Assembly (NCBI RefSeq): GCF_900162695.1 | Contig: NZ_FUIH01000007.1 | Location: 868,001-932,000 of the forward strand | Direction: 5' to 3' | Length of the DNA: 64,000 bases | From: Virgibacillus siamensis | GTDB taxonomy: Bacteria > Bacillota > Bacilli > Bacillales > Amphibacillaceae | In this document: piece by piece, positions 24,530-31,887 of the stretch | Layout: each line of letters starts with the position of its first letter | Numbering within the stretch: the first letter of the stretch is position 1 | Notes under the pieces: model-generated | Database searches by the model: none | What the model saw: only the letters and a program-made list of their open reading frames with translations | Told to the model about the DNA's origin: nothing | Position numbers and translations under genes: made by a program

Positions 24530-24989
24530 GCCGATCACAAAAATCAAGCATATGGAAATTCCGGAAGAAAAAATTCAGCAGGATAATTTGGATGAGGTAG
24601 TCGAGGCGATCAGTAAAAATAAAGAAGCCATTCTGCAGGGGATCGACCTTTTGGGTACACTTCATGATAATGGAATGCTTAACATGGGCCATGCACTCGT
24701 TAAGCACAAAGAAGATGCACTTGAAAATGTGATGAGAGAGCTTAATAAGCCGGAATATGTAAAGGTAATGGAAAATATTGTGCAGCTTCTGTTTCTTGCC
24801 GGTGACCTTAATGTGGGTGAGATGAAAACAATTGCCGGCCGATTAAATGAGGGTCTGGAAGCGGCCGGAAAATCAGAACAAGGCGGCAAAACAACATATT
24901 TTGACCTGATGAAGGCCCTGAAGGACCCGGACATTAATCGAAGTATCACAATGCTTCTGTCGTTTCTGAAAGGTATGGGTAAACAATAA
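24522..24989 (+). CDS. DUF1641 protein, formate dehydrogenase partner (YjgD-like)
   Basis: A 155-residue helical protein of the DUF1641 family, which regularly follows fdhA in Bacilli (YjgD after YjgC in B. subtilis). It contains AILQGIDLLGTLHDNGMLNM near residues 37-56 and LFLAGDLNVGEMKTIAGRLN near 86-105. Its start overlaps the end of fdhA by 8 bases, so it is translationally coupled. Its job is not firmly known; a role in assembly or as a small subunit of the cytoplasmic formate dehydrogenase is likely from this constant linkage. Confidence 0.88.
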   Translation: MAEPITKIKHMEIPEEKIQQDNLDEVVEAISKNKEAILQGIDLLGTLHDNGMLNMGHALVKHKEDALENVMRELNKPEYVKVMENIVQLLFLAGDLNVGEMKTIAGRLNEGLEAAGKSEQGGKTTYFDLMKALKDPDINRSITMLLSFLKGMGKQ

Positions 24990-24996
24990 GTTGAAA

Positions 24997-25036
24997 ATCC
25001 CCGGATGCCTGATAATGTTTGCATCCGGGGATTTTT
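24997..25036 (+). terminator. strong intrinsic terminator of the fdh operon
   Basis: AATCCCCGGATGC (24997-25009) pairs perfectly with GCATCCGGGGATT (25021-25033), and the T-rich run ATTTTTG follows. Confidence 0.93.
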
Positions 25037-25195
25037 GTGTCTTTGTATGGCTCTCGACCATATATTGTTTTTACATTATTATCATTAGACAGAAAACCTC
25101 TAGTAAATTTTATATTTTAAAAATTATCACTTGTTAAAAACAGAATAGTGACATAAACTTGTACTAACACCTTTTGATTTCACATAATTTTCTAA

Positions 25196-25230
25196 CAGGG
25201 CAAGATGACTATCATGACATAGACGCCCTG
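25196..25230 (+). promoter_or_regulatory. hairpin directly before the cstA ribosome-binding site
   Basis: CAGGGC (25196-25201) pairs with GCCCTG (25225-25230) around a 23-base loop containing ATGACTATCAT and TGACAT. It stands 9 bases before GGGGGAGG of cstA. The 220-bp region upstream is AT-rich and shows no promoter I trust. The hairpin may control translation; the evidence is weak. Confidence 0.35.
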
Positions 25231-25256
25231 AAATTTTACGGGGGAGGTAGAGAAAA

Positions 25257-26993
25257 GTGAGTGGTGTTTTAGTTGCGATTATTGGTTTAATTGTTTTTGC
25301 TTTGGGATACCGGTTTTATTCCAAATTTGTAGCGGAAAAGATTTTCCGGCTTGACCCGAATTACGTTACACCAGCGCACAAATATAAAGATGGTGTAGAC
25401 TTTGTGCCGACGAACAAATTTGTATTGTGGGGTCACCATTTTTCATCTGTTGCAGGGGCAGCACCGATTGTCGGTCCGGCAATTGCTGTGTATTGGGGCT
25501 GGCTTCCAGCGCTATTATGGGTACTTCTTGGAACAGTCTTTGCTGCAGGGGTTCATGACTTTGGAACACTTGTATTATCGGTACGGAATAAAGGTCAATC
25601 GGTTGGAACGCTTGCAAACCGGCTGATTGATCAACGGGCAAAGGTCTTATTCCTATTTATTATCCTGATTCTTGTCTTGATGGTGAACGCTGTGTTTGCC
25701 TGGGTAATTGCCAACCTGTTCATCTCATTCCCGGCCAGTGTTCTGTCCATCTTTATACAGATTCCGCTTGCTGTTTGGATTGGCTTTGCAGTGTATAAAC
25801 GACAAAAGAAAATGCTTGTTCCATCAATCATTGCTCTATTTGTCATGTATTTTACCGCTGTTATCGCCGCTAAAGTGGAATGGCTGCAGATTGACCTGGT
25901 TAAATACATGGGTGGAGAAGATGGTGCTGGACTATTTGGTCTTGGTACAGTATCAACCGCGTTTTTAATCTGGATTGTTATTCTTATGGTATACGTTTAT
26001 ATTGCATCATCACTTCCGGTCTGGAAACTGCTGCAGCCACGTGATTTCATTAACTCACACCAGCTGGTAGTCGGACTGTTGATTCTGTATCTTGGATTAT
26101 TGTTTACAAACCCCGAAATAACGGCACCATTGACACATACGGACACGGAAGTATCGTGGTTCCCGCTCCTGTTTATCACGATTGCGTGCGGTGCGATTTC
26201 CGGTTTCCATGGGCTTGTTTCCAGTGGAACATCCTCCAAACAATTGAATAAGGAAACCGATGCAAGATTAGTAGGTTATTTCGGTGCAGTTGGGGAAGGA
26301 GCTCTTGCCCTTGTTTCAATCCTGGCAGTTGTTACGTTCTTTCCAAACATGGATGAATTTCTGAATACGTATAGCAGTTTTACCGCGGCAAGCGGTGCTG
26401 GGCTGAATGTATTTGTGGAAGCTGCCGGTCAGCTTGCAACCGGGCTGTTTATTCCGGAAGAAGTTGCAACTACAATCGTATCTGTTATCGTCATCAGTTT
26501 TGCGGCTACGTCACTGGATACATCGGTCCGGCTGATGCGTTACATCATTTCGGAACTCGGTGTTGAATATAAAGTACCGGCATTATCCAAGACGCATGTA
26601 GCTACTTCAATCGCTGTTGTGTCAAGTGCCGCACTGGTACTTCTGCCAGAAGGACCAAAAGGGTTCGGTTCCGGCGGGTATCTGCTCTGGCCGCTGTTTG
26701 GAACGTCTAACCAACTGCTGGCGGCAATCAGTTTACTGCTTATATCCATTTGGCTGAAAAAACAGGGCAGAAATTACCTGATCACATTGATTCCGATGAT
26801 ATTTGTCATGTTTGTCACGCTTTGGGCCATGTTCCAGCAGGTTATATTAAAATGGTCCTGGTTCGGATCGGAGTCATCGACACTATTGTTCGTATTTGGG
26901 GCAATTATCTTTGTGTTTGCCATCTGGATTATCCTCACCGCCTTTAAATCACTTGCGGGAAATGAAGATAATCCAATTGATAAGGCACAATAA
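25257..26993 (+). CDS. cstA: CstA-family carbon starvation / peptide or pyruvate transporter
   Basis: A 578-residue integral membrane protein with about 15 spans. Family signatures are GYRFYSKFVAEKIF at residues 17-30, WGHHFSSVAGAAPIVGP at 59-75, HDFGTLVLSVRNKGQS near 101-116, and HGLVSSGTSSKQ near 320. In Escherichia coli CstA and BtsT import pyruvate and possibly peptides. The form here is shorter than the roughly 700-residue enterobacterial type and is the usual Firmicute size. Start is GTG at 25257 after GGGGGAGG. Instead of a YbdD-like partner, a small Cys-Cys-ending protein and an ArsA-like ATPase follow. Confidence 0.92.
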   Translation: MSGVLVAIIGLIVFALGYRFYSKFVAEKIFRLDPNYVTPAHKYKDGVDFVPTNKFVLWGHHFSSVAGAAPIVGPAIAVYWGWLPALLWVLLGTVFAAGVHDFGTLVLSVRNKGQSVGTLANRLIDQRAKVLFLFIILILVLMVNAVFAWVIANLFISFPASVLSIFIQIPLAVWIGFAVYKRQKKMLVPSIIALFVMYFTAVIAAKVEWLQIDLVKYMGGEDGAGLFGLGTVSTAFLIWIVILMVYVYIASSLPVWKLLQPRDFINSHQLVVGLLILYLGLLFTNPEITAPLTHTDTEVSWFPLLFITIACGAISGFHGLVSSGTSSKQLNKETDARLVGYFGAVGEGALALVSILAVVTFFPNMDEFLNTYSSFTAASGAGLNVFVEAAGQLATGLFIPEEVATTIVSVIVISFAATSLDTSVRLMRYIISELGVEYKVPALSKTHVATSIAVVSSAALVLLPEGPKGFGSGGYLLWPLFGTSNQLLAAISLLLISIWLKKQGRNYLITLIPMIFVMFVTLWAMFQQVILKWSWFGSESSTLLFVFGAIIFVFAIWIILTAFKSLAGNEDNPIDKAQ

Positions 26994-27011
26994 ATCATAT
27001 AAGATGAATGA

Positions 27012-27043
27012 AAAGGGATCATTGTTACATAAGTGGTCCCTTT
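27012..27043 (+). terminator. hairpin between cstA and the next small gene
   Basis: AAAGGGATCA (27012-27021) pairs with TGGTCCCTTT (27034-27043), with one wobble. The run after it (CTAATTT) is only moderately T-rich, so it may give partial termination and lower expression of the downstream pair. Confidence 0.6.
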
Positions 27044-27068
27044 CTAATTTAAACCCGGGGGTGAAAGT

Positions 27069-27326
27069 ATGCTGGATAAGGTAAAAAAGCTTATTGAATT
27101 TTACGAGGAAGTAATTAGTGTGCCGCACCGGACAGAAATTGCCAGGGAGCTGCGTGATGAAGATGATTTATTTCTTCTTCTGCTTTATTCCGAGATGATC
27201 GGCATCCCGAACCCGGTGTACTACTATACACTTGAATTGTATCCATATATGATTGAGCGGTTTCATGACTGGCATTTGCGGATGGGGATGGAAAAATCAC
27301 CATTGAGTGGAATCCGCTGCTGCTGA
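27069..27326 (+). CDS. small CstA-linked protein ending in Cys-Cys (cory-CC-star type)
   Basis: An 85-residue acidic helical protein. It starts MLDKVKKLIEFYEEVISVPH and ends SGIRCC directly at the stop codon. I recall that NCBI names such small Bacilli proteins cory-CC-star after the terminal Cys-Cys; this is from memory. The core LLLYSEMIGIPNPVYYYTLE is hydrophobic enough for a peripheral membrane helix. It sits between cstA and an arsA-like ATPase with GGGGGTGAAAG as ribosome-binding site. A terminal vicinal cysteine pair could bind a metal or form a redox switch. The function is unknown. Confidence 0.75.
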   Translation: MLDKVKKLIEFYEEVISVPHRTEIARELRDEDDLFLLLLYSEMIGIPNPVYYYTLELYPYMIERFHDWHLRMGMEKSPLSGIRCC

Positions 27327-27347
27327 TCCGCTGATTAAAGGAGTTTT

Positions 27348-28280
27348 ATGATGGAAGTACTTGATAAACAGATTATTTTTGTAGGAGGAAAAGGTGGTGT
27401 AGGTAAATCCACATCCGCGGCTGCTATTGCCTGGAATTCGGCACGGAGAGGGCATAAAACGTTACTTATTTCAACTGATCCAGCACATAATCTGGGCGAT
27501 ATTTTCAGTCAGAGAATCGGCGGCGAAACAAGGAATATTGCAGAAAATCTTTCAGCCATTGAAATTGATCCGGAAATTGAGACAGATCATTATATTAAAG
27601 GGGTGAAAGAAAATCTGAATGGACTTGTTCAGTCGAGTATGGTGGAAGAAGTTCACCGGCAGCTTGATACGGCGAAAGCTTCGCCAGGTGCAGATGAAGC
27701 AGCCCTCTTTGATAAGCTTATCTCCATTATTCTGGAAGAAAGTGCCCATTATGACAAACTCGTTTTCGACACGGCGCCAACAGGTCATACCATCCGATTG
27801 TTGTCATTACCGGAACTAATGGGAGTCTGGATTGAGGGAATGCTGCAAAAACGCCGGAAAACGAATGAAAATTATACGCAATTGCTAAATGACGGGGAGC
27901 CAATTGAGGATCCGATATATGATGTATTGAAGGAACGGCAGGAACGCTTTTCAAAAGCAAGGGAGTATTTACTTGATGGCTCCAAAACAGGATTTGTTTT
28001 TGTTATGAATCCGGAGCGATTGCCGATTTTGGAAACAGAAAAAGCAATTGAACTACTTGATAAATATCATTTGCATGTAAAAACACTGATTATTAACAAA
28101 GTACTGCCTAAGGATGCTGACGGGGAATTTATTCTTCAGCGGAAGGTGCACGAATCGCAATATATGGACCTAATTAAGAAAACATTTACCAAACAAGAAT
28201 TAATTTACATTCCGTTTTTCTCGTATGATATCACCAGTAAAGAACAACTGGAAGAGTTTAGCAATTATTTCAGCGGTTGA
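27348..28280 (+). CDS. ArsA/Get3-family ATPase
   Basis: A 310-residue single-domain ATPase with deviant Walker A GGKGGVGKS (residues 13-21), STDPAHNLGDIF near 42-53, and the FDTAPTGHTIRLLSLP signature near 140-155. These define the ArsA/Get3 group, whose members drive arsenite pumps or carry tail-anchored proteins. No ars genes are near, and the typical arsenite-binding cysteines are not evident. The persistent neighbour here is the Cys-Cys protein and CstA, which points to a maturation or membrane-protein role rather than arsenic resistance. AAAGGAG precedes ATGATG at 27348; either ATG may start. Confidence 0.87.
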   Translation: MMEVLDKQIIFVGGKGGVGKSTSAAAIAWNSARRGHKTLLISTDPAHNLGDIFSQRIGGETRNIAENLSAIEIDPEIETDHYIKGVKENLNGLVQSSMVEEVHRQLDTAKASPGADEAALFDKLISIILEESAHYDKLVFDTAPTGHTIRLLSLPELMGVWIEGMLQKRRKTNENYTQLLNDGEPIEDPIYDVLKERQERFSKAREYLLDGSKTGFVFVMNPERLPILETEKAIELLDKYHLHVKTLIINKVLPKDADGEFILQRKVHESQYMDLIKKTFTKQELIYIPFFSYDITSKEQLEEFSNYFSG

Positions 28281-28322
28281 AAATTTTTAGTTGTAATAGT
28301 ATTTGTTGAAAGGATGATGGTA

Positions 28323-29306
28323 ATGAAAGCTTTTGTACTTGAGAATGGGGAATTACACCTTAAAAATATGGATGATCCATTTGCAGATCATGGGCAGGTC
28401 CGGGTGGCGATTCGTTCAGCTGGATTGAATCGTCGGGACCTGTCCATTCCAAAAAGGCGTGGCGCCGAAAAAGATGCGTTAATTCTTGGTTCAGATGGTG
28501 CCGGAGTGATTGATTCTGTTGGAGAAGGAGTTTCTGATTTTTCCGTTGGAGATGAAGTCATTATTAACCCTGCGCTGCACTGGTACGACAATAGTGATGC
28601 ACCGCCTGAAGGTTTTGATATTCTAGGAATGCCGGATCACGGTACATTTGCTGAAAAAATTGTATTAACTGCCGAGCAGGTGGAAAAAAAACCGAAACAC
28701 TTGAATTGGGATGAGGCCGGGGTGTTGTCATTGTCTGCCTTAACAGGCTTTCGTGCACTGTTTACAAAAGGGAATGTTAAAGAAGGGGATACTGTGTTTA
28801 TTCCAGGGGCAGGAAGTGGAGTTGCCACTTATCTAATTCAGTTTGCTAAAAATGCCGGTGCCAACGTGATTGTTACCTCCAGAAGCCCCAAAAAGAGGGA
28901 ACAGGCATTAGAACTTGGAGCAAATTCGGCATTGGATACAAATAGTGACTGGCAAAATGAACTAAAAGGTAAAACGGTTGACCTTGTCATTGAAAGTGTC
29001 GGACGCGCTACATTCAACAGATCACTTGATGTACTTAAAAAAGGCGGACGTATGGTTGTTTTCGGTGCAACTACAGAAGATCATGTTGATTTGAATCTTC
29101 GTGAATTTTTCTATGGGCAGTATCAGTTGTTTGGATCTACAATGGGCAGCAGGCAGGAACTTCGTGCGATGCTGGATCATGTTAACAAACATAATGTTCA
29201 GCCGGTTGTGGATCGGGCGTTTACACTGGATCAAGCACAACAGGCGATGGATCACCTTGCTGAAGGAAGTCAGTTCGGAAATGTTGCACTTCGAATCAGC
29301 GAATAA
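28323..29306 (+). CDS. zinc-independent quinone oxidoreductase / alcohol dehydrogenase-like (YogA-type)
   Basis: A 327-residue medium-chain reductase. It has the GroES-like N-domain (VRVAIRSAGLNRRDLSIP near residues 24-41, GSDGAGVIDSVGEG near 54-67) and a Rossmann domain with PGAGSGVATYLIQFAKNAG near 158-176 and VIESVG near 218-223. The structural-zinc cysteines are absent, as in quinone reductases. It resembles B. subtilis YogA. ATG at 28323 is set 8 bases after AAAGGA; two closer ATG codons at 28314 and 28317 lie too near that site. It is the last plus-strand gene before a convergent repeat element. The substrate is unknown. Confidence 0.82.
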   Translation: MKAFVLENGELHLKNMDDPFADHGQVRVAIRSAGLNRRDLSIPKRRGAEKDALILGSDGAGVIDSVGEGVSDFSVGDEVIINPALHWYDNSDAPPEGFDILGMPDHGTFAEKIVLTAEQVEKKPKHLNWDEAGVLSLSALTGFRALFTKGNVKEGDTVFIPGAGSGVATYLIQFAKNAGANVIVTSRSPKKREQALELGANSALDTNSDWQNELKGKTVDLVIESVGRATFNRSLDVLKKGGRMVVFGATTEDHVDLNLREFFYGQYQLFGSTMGSRQELRAMLDHVNKHNVQPVVDRAFTLDQAQQAMDHLAEGSQFGNVALRISE

Positions 29307-29321
29307 CCTGAAACATATAAA

Positions 29322-29695
29322 GGCGCTGGGACAAAAGTGTGTTATCCAAAGAAAAAAACGAACAACCAATTAGAAAATGGAGCGTCTAGCCGCTCCGGAA
29401 ATATACTTCGCTTTCACTTTCGAGCATAAGTGCGACATCTGCTCAAGCAAGCTTTCGCAGTGTCTTCTTTACCGCGGGCAGCTGTTGAGCCTCCTCGTGC
29501 TGGGTGCTCGTCGTGTTGCAAGTGTTTCAATGAAGCAGCACTCCTCGCAACTCGAAGCATATTCGGTGGAAGTAGTGCTCGTCGCACTGCGGGGTCTCAT
29601 CTAGGCTTTACTTCCCGCAGGAGTCTCCGTATATTTCCTACGCTAATTCTCTAATTGTTCGTCTTTTTAATAACACGTTTTGTAATGTCCCAGCC
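29322..29695. repeat. large imperfect palindromic intergenic element, copy 1
   Basis: This gap of about 390 bp between convergent genes holds no gene with a credible start. Its ends are inverted repeats: GGCGCTGGGACA...GTGTTAT at the left matches the reverse complement of the right end. The next layer also pairs: CGAACAACCAATTAG on the left with CTAATTGTTCG on the right. The interior shows GGAAATATAC (left) against GTATATTTCC (right) and the words GCGGGCAGCTGTTGAGCCTC, GCGGGGTCTCATC and CCCGCAGGAGTCT. The same core words recur in copy 2 at 40.3 kb. It resembles Bacillaceae MITE-like or BIME-like repeats. As RNA it would fold into a long hairpin and could terminate both genes. Confidence 0.75.
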
Positions 29696-29698
29696 ACT

Positions 29699-30400
29699 CT
29701 ATTTCATATTATCATTACGTTTATCCACAAATAATGTGCCGTCTTTTTTCATTTCTACGTAAAACACGTCCTCAAGTGCAATATTCATTGCTTGCAGCTG
29801 TTGTTTCAGCCATTCTTTTGTGATACCTGCATTTTTAACATTCTTTTCAATTAGATGTCCATCTGATACAAGTTTGGTCGGAATATAGGTTGGTTGTACC
29901 GTGATACTGTTTGTATCCTGCTTTGTTGCAGGCTGATTTTCAGTTTTCAGAATAACAGCCAATTTTCCGTTCGGCTCAAGAGTCGCATAGTCAACATCCT
30001 GTGGGGAAAGAACGTTTTGTTCGCGTAATAACATTATGAGATCATCCATATTGAGCCGCATATGTTTTAATTCATTCTCAAGAATTTTTCCGTTTTTGAT
30101 AACAATGACAGGCTGCCCATCTGTAATTACCCGGATTTTTGATTGTTTCAGGCCAATATAACCAATCAGAATTGTTAAAAATGCCCACCAAATCAAACTT
30201 GTCAGCCCGTTGAAAAATGGTGTGGAAGCTTCGCTCGTAAGATCGGCCGCGATGGAACCAATCGTAATCCCGGTTATATAATTGAAAAAGGTCAGTTGAC
30301 TGAGCTGCTTACGCCCCATTAACCGTGTTAATAGCAAAAGAATCAGAAACGTTACAGTTGTCCGAACAAGCATTTCAGCGATGTCCAGATTTTCGAACAT
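29699..30400 (-). CDS. DUF421 membrane protein (YetF/YrbG-like), last gene of the spoVA-2mob-like operon
   Basis: A 233-residue protein with three N-terminal spans (residues about 8-80, including LLLLTRLMGRKQLSQLTFFNYITGI) and a soluble C-terminal DUF421 domain with IRVITDGQPVIVIKNGKI and FYVEMKKDGTLFV. The RLMGRKQ..QL segment is the family signature. DUF421 proteins are enriched in spore membranes of Bacilli. The start has AAAGGAG. It lies 45 bases after the longer DUF421-DUF1657 fusion and is its close relative, so the operon ends with a duplicated pair. A role in spore germination or heat resistance follows from context. Confidence 0.87.
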   Translation of the reverse strand: MFENLDIAEMLVRTTVTFLILLLLTRLMGRKQLSQLTFFNYITGITIGSIAADLTSEASTPFFNGLTSLIWWAFLTILIGYIGLKQSKIRVITDGQPVIVIKNGKILENELKHMRLNMDDLIMLLREQNVLSPQDVDYATLEPNGKLAVILKTENQPATKQDTNSITVQPTYIPTKLVSDGHLIEKNVKNAGITKEWLKQQLQAMNIALEDVFYVEMKKDGTLFVDKRNDNMK

Positions 30401-30445
30401 AATGTTAGCTCCTTTGCTGGTTTTCTTCTACTAGTATGGTTCCAT

Positions 30446-31303
30446 TTACTGCAAATATCGTTCAACCATATGGATTGCTTTCGTCATGCGTTTACTGTTG
30501 CGTTCATACATTTGTTTCACCTGTTCATTCTGGGTGGATATTGAAAATAACTCCAAATCTGCCTGACATTTTTTCATGGAAGCGAGAAGCAGTGGCTTTT
30601 CAGAAGGACTTGGGACACTTATCATGTCATCGTATAAGTCGATTGTTAGTTGACCGGAAGAATCCACCTGACCAAGAAAAACATTTTCAATGCTGACGTT
30701 CATTTTATCCAGTTCGGTTTCAAGCCAGTTTGTGTTCAATGAAGCATTTGTCAGCGGTTCCAGCAGTGCCTTTCCATCCATAATTACTGTCTGTGGTTCT
30801 TTTTCTGGAGCTGGTTTTAACCCAAGATCTTTATTGGTAACCGGTTGGTTTTCTTTTTTGGGCAGCACATTCAGTCTACCTGTCGGCTCCATTACGGCAA
30901 ATTCAACATCGGAAACCTTGAAAACATTTTTGTCACGTAATTGTTCCAGTAAGTCATCTGTACTGAAACGTTCTTTTTTCAGGTTATCCTCCATGATTTT
31001 CCCGTTTTGAATAAAAACGCTGCCCTTACCTTGTGTAAAGTTCCGGAATCGTTTGCTTCGCAGTGAGAGCCATTCTACTCCTACAGGAACCAGGAACCAA
31101 ATCAACAATGCAATAAGGGCATATTCGAAATGTGTACTAAGATCGGTGACATGTGTTGCGACAATGCTTCCGATTACGATACCCGTAATATATTGAAATA
31201 TATCGAGTTGGGACATTTGTTTTTTACCAAGCATTTTCGTAATAAAAAACAACACCACCAGAAGGCTGAGTGAACGAACAATGATTTCAAGCCATCCGGG
31301 CAT
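30446..31303 (-). CDS. DUF421 membrane protein fused to a C-terminal DUF1657-like domain
   Basis: A 285-residue protein. Residues 1-80 hold three membrane spans with the LGKKQMSQLDIFQYITG signature, and residues 80-215 form the soluble DUF421 domain. The last 55 residues differ from the sister gene. The stretch LASMKKCQADLELFSIS and then TQNEQVKQMYERNSK lines up with the free DUF1657 proteins of the same operon, which read LKSAQASFEQFALQTQNKAA and KQMYENAAK. I therefore read it as a DUF421-DUF1657 fusion. AAAGGA is the ribosome-binding site. In spoVA-2mob operons such a protein is thought to act in the spore inner membrane. Confidence 0.85.
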   Translation of the reverse strand: MPGWLEIIVRSLSLLVVLFFITKMLGKKQMSQLDIFQYITGIVIGSIVATHVTDLSTHFEYALIALLIWFLVPVGVEWLSLRSKRFRNFTQGKGSVFIQNGKIMEDNLKKERFSTDDLLEQLRDKNVFKVSDVEFAVMEPTGRLNVLPKKENQPVTNKDLGLKPAPEKEPQTVIMDGKALLEPLTNASLNTNWLETELDKMNVSIENVFLGQVDSSGQLTIDLYDDMISVPSPSEKPLLLASMKKCQADLELFSISTQNEQVKQMYERNSKRMTKAIHMVERYLQ

Positions 31304-31325
31304 ATCTGATCATTCCTTTACTGTG

Positions 31326-31529
31326 TTAGTTTTTGTATTGCGGTTCTTCCTGAGAAAGGTAGATGATTTGTTTTTCCAAATCGGTTTTAATGTCTTTCAT
31401 GATGCTATAGGCATTTTTAAATGCCTCTTGTGTCTGCGGATCATTGGATTTGCCCTTTAAATTCATTAGTGTTGCTTCTGCGCTTTTGACAGACGCATAA
31501 CATGCTTTTACTTGTGAACCTACTGTCAT
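31326..31529 (-). CDS. DUF1657 small sporulation protein
   Basis: A 67-residue helical protein beginning MTVGSQVKACYASVKSAEA and ending EEPQYKN. It is the second DUF1657 gene of the operon; the ends (TVxSQVK and EEPQYK) agree with those of the first one at 33.9-34.1 kb. ATG at 31529 has AAAGGA eight bases before it; an upstream in-frame ATG at 31568 lies in the spoVAE end region and lacks one. Known DUF1657 proteins occur in spoVA-2mob operons. The molecular role is not established. Confidence 0.85.
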   Translation of the reverse strand: MTVGSQVKACYASVKSAEATLMNLKGKSNDPQTQEAFKNAYSIMKDIKTDLEKQIIYLSQEEPQYKN

Positions 31530-31536
31530 TGTAAAT

Positions 31537-31887
31537 CTATCCTTTCGGCCGGAATATGATTGCTGCAATCATTCCGAAAATGATGGCGGAGGAGATTCCG
31601 GCACTGGTTATTTCAAACATGCCGGTTATAATTCCGATTAAACTGTGCTGTTCCGCTTCAGCAATGGATCCATGAACAAGTGAATTACCGAAATTGGTAA
31701 TCGGCACAGTTGCACCTGCGCCGGCAAAATCAATAAGCGGCTCATATAATCCGAACGCATCCAAAATCGCTCCGGCCACAACGAGTATACTAAGTGTCAA
31801 TCCCGGATTGAATTTGAAAACATCCAACATGATTTGTCCGATGACACAAATGAGGCCGCCAATAACAAATGCCCAGAAAAAAATCAT
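31537..31887 (-). CDS. spoVAE: stage V sporulation protein AE (SpoVAEb type)
   Basis: A 116-residue membrane protein with about four spans and the SpoVAC/SpoVAEb signature: FAGAGATVPITNFGNSLVHG near residues 54-73 and FEITSAGISSAI near 92-103. In Bacillus the SpoVA proteins form the channel for calcium-dipicolinic acid uptake into the spore and its release at germination. Its start overlaps the spoVAD stop by four bases (ATGA). It matches the short SpoVAEb form, the one found in spoVA-2mob operons. Expected expression is in the forespore under sigma G. Confidence 0.92.
   Translation of the reverse strand: MIFFWAFVIGGLICVIGQIMLDVFKFNPGLTLSILVVAGAILDAFGLYEPLIDFAGAGATVPITNFGNSLVHGSIAEAEQHSLIGIITGMFEITSAGISSAIIFGMIAAIIFRPKG

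Noticed and set aside
29377..29654. Two open frames of about 75 residues on the plus strand
   Set aside because: They lie wholly within the palindromic repeat element, have no ribosome-binding site and encode low-complexity Ser/Leu/Arg strings.
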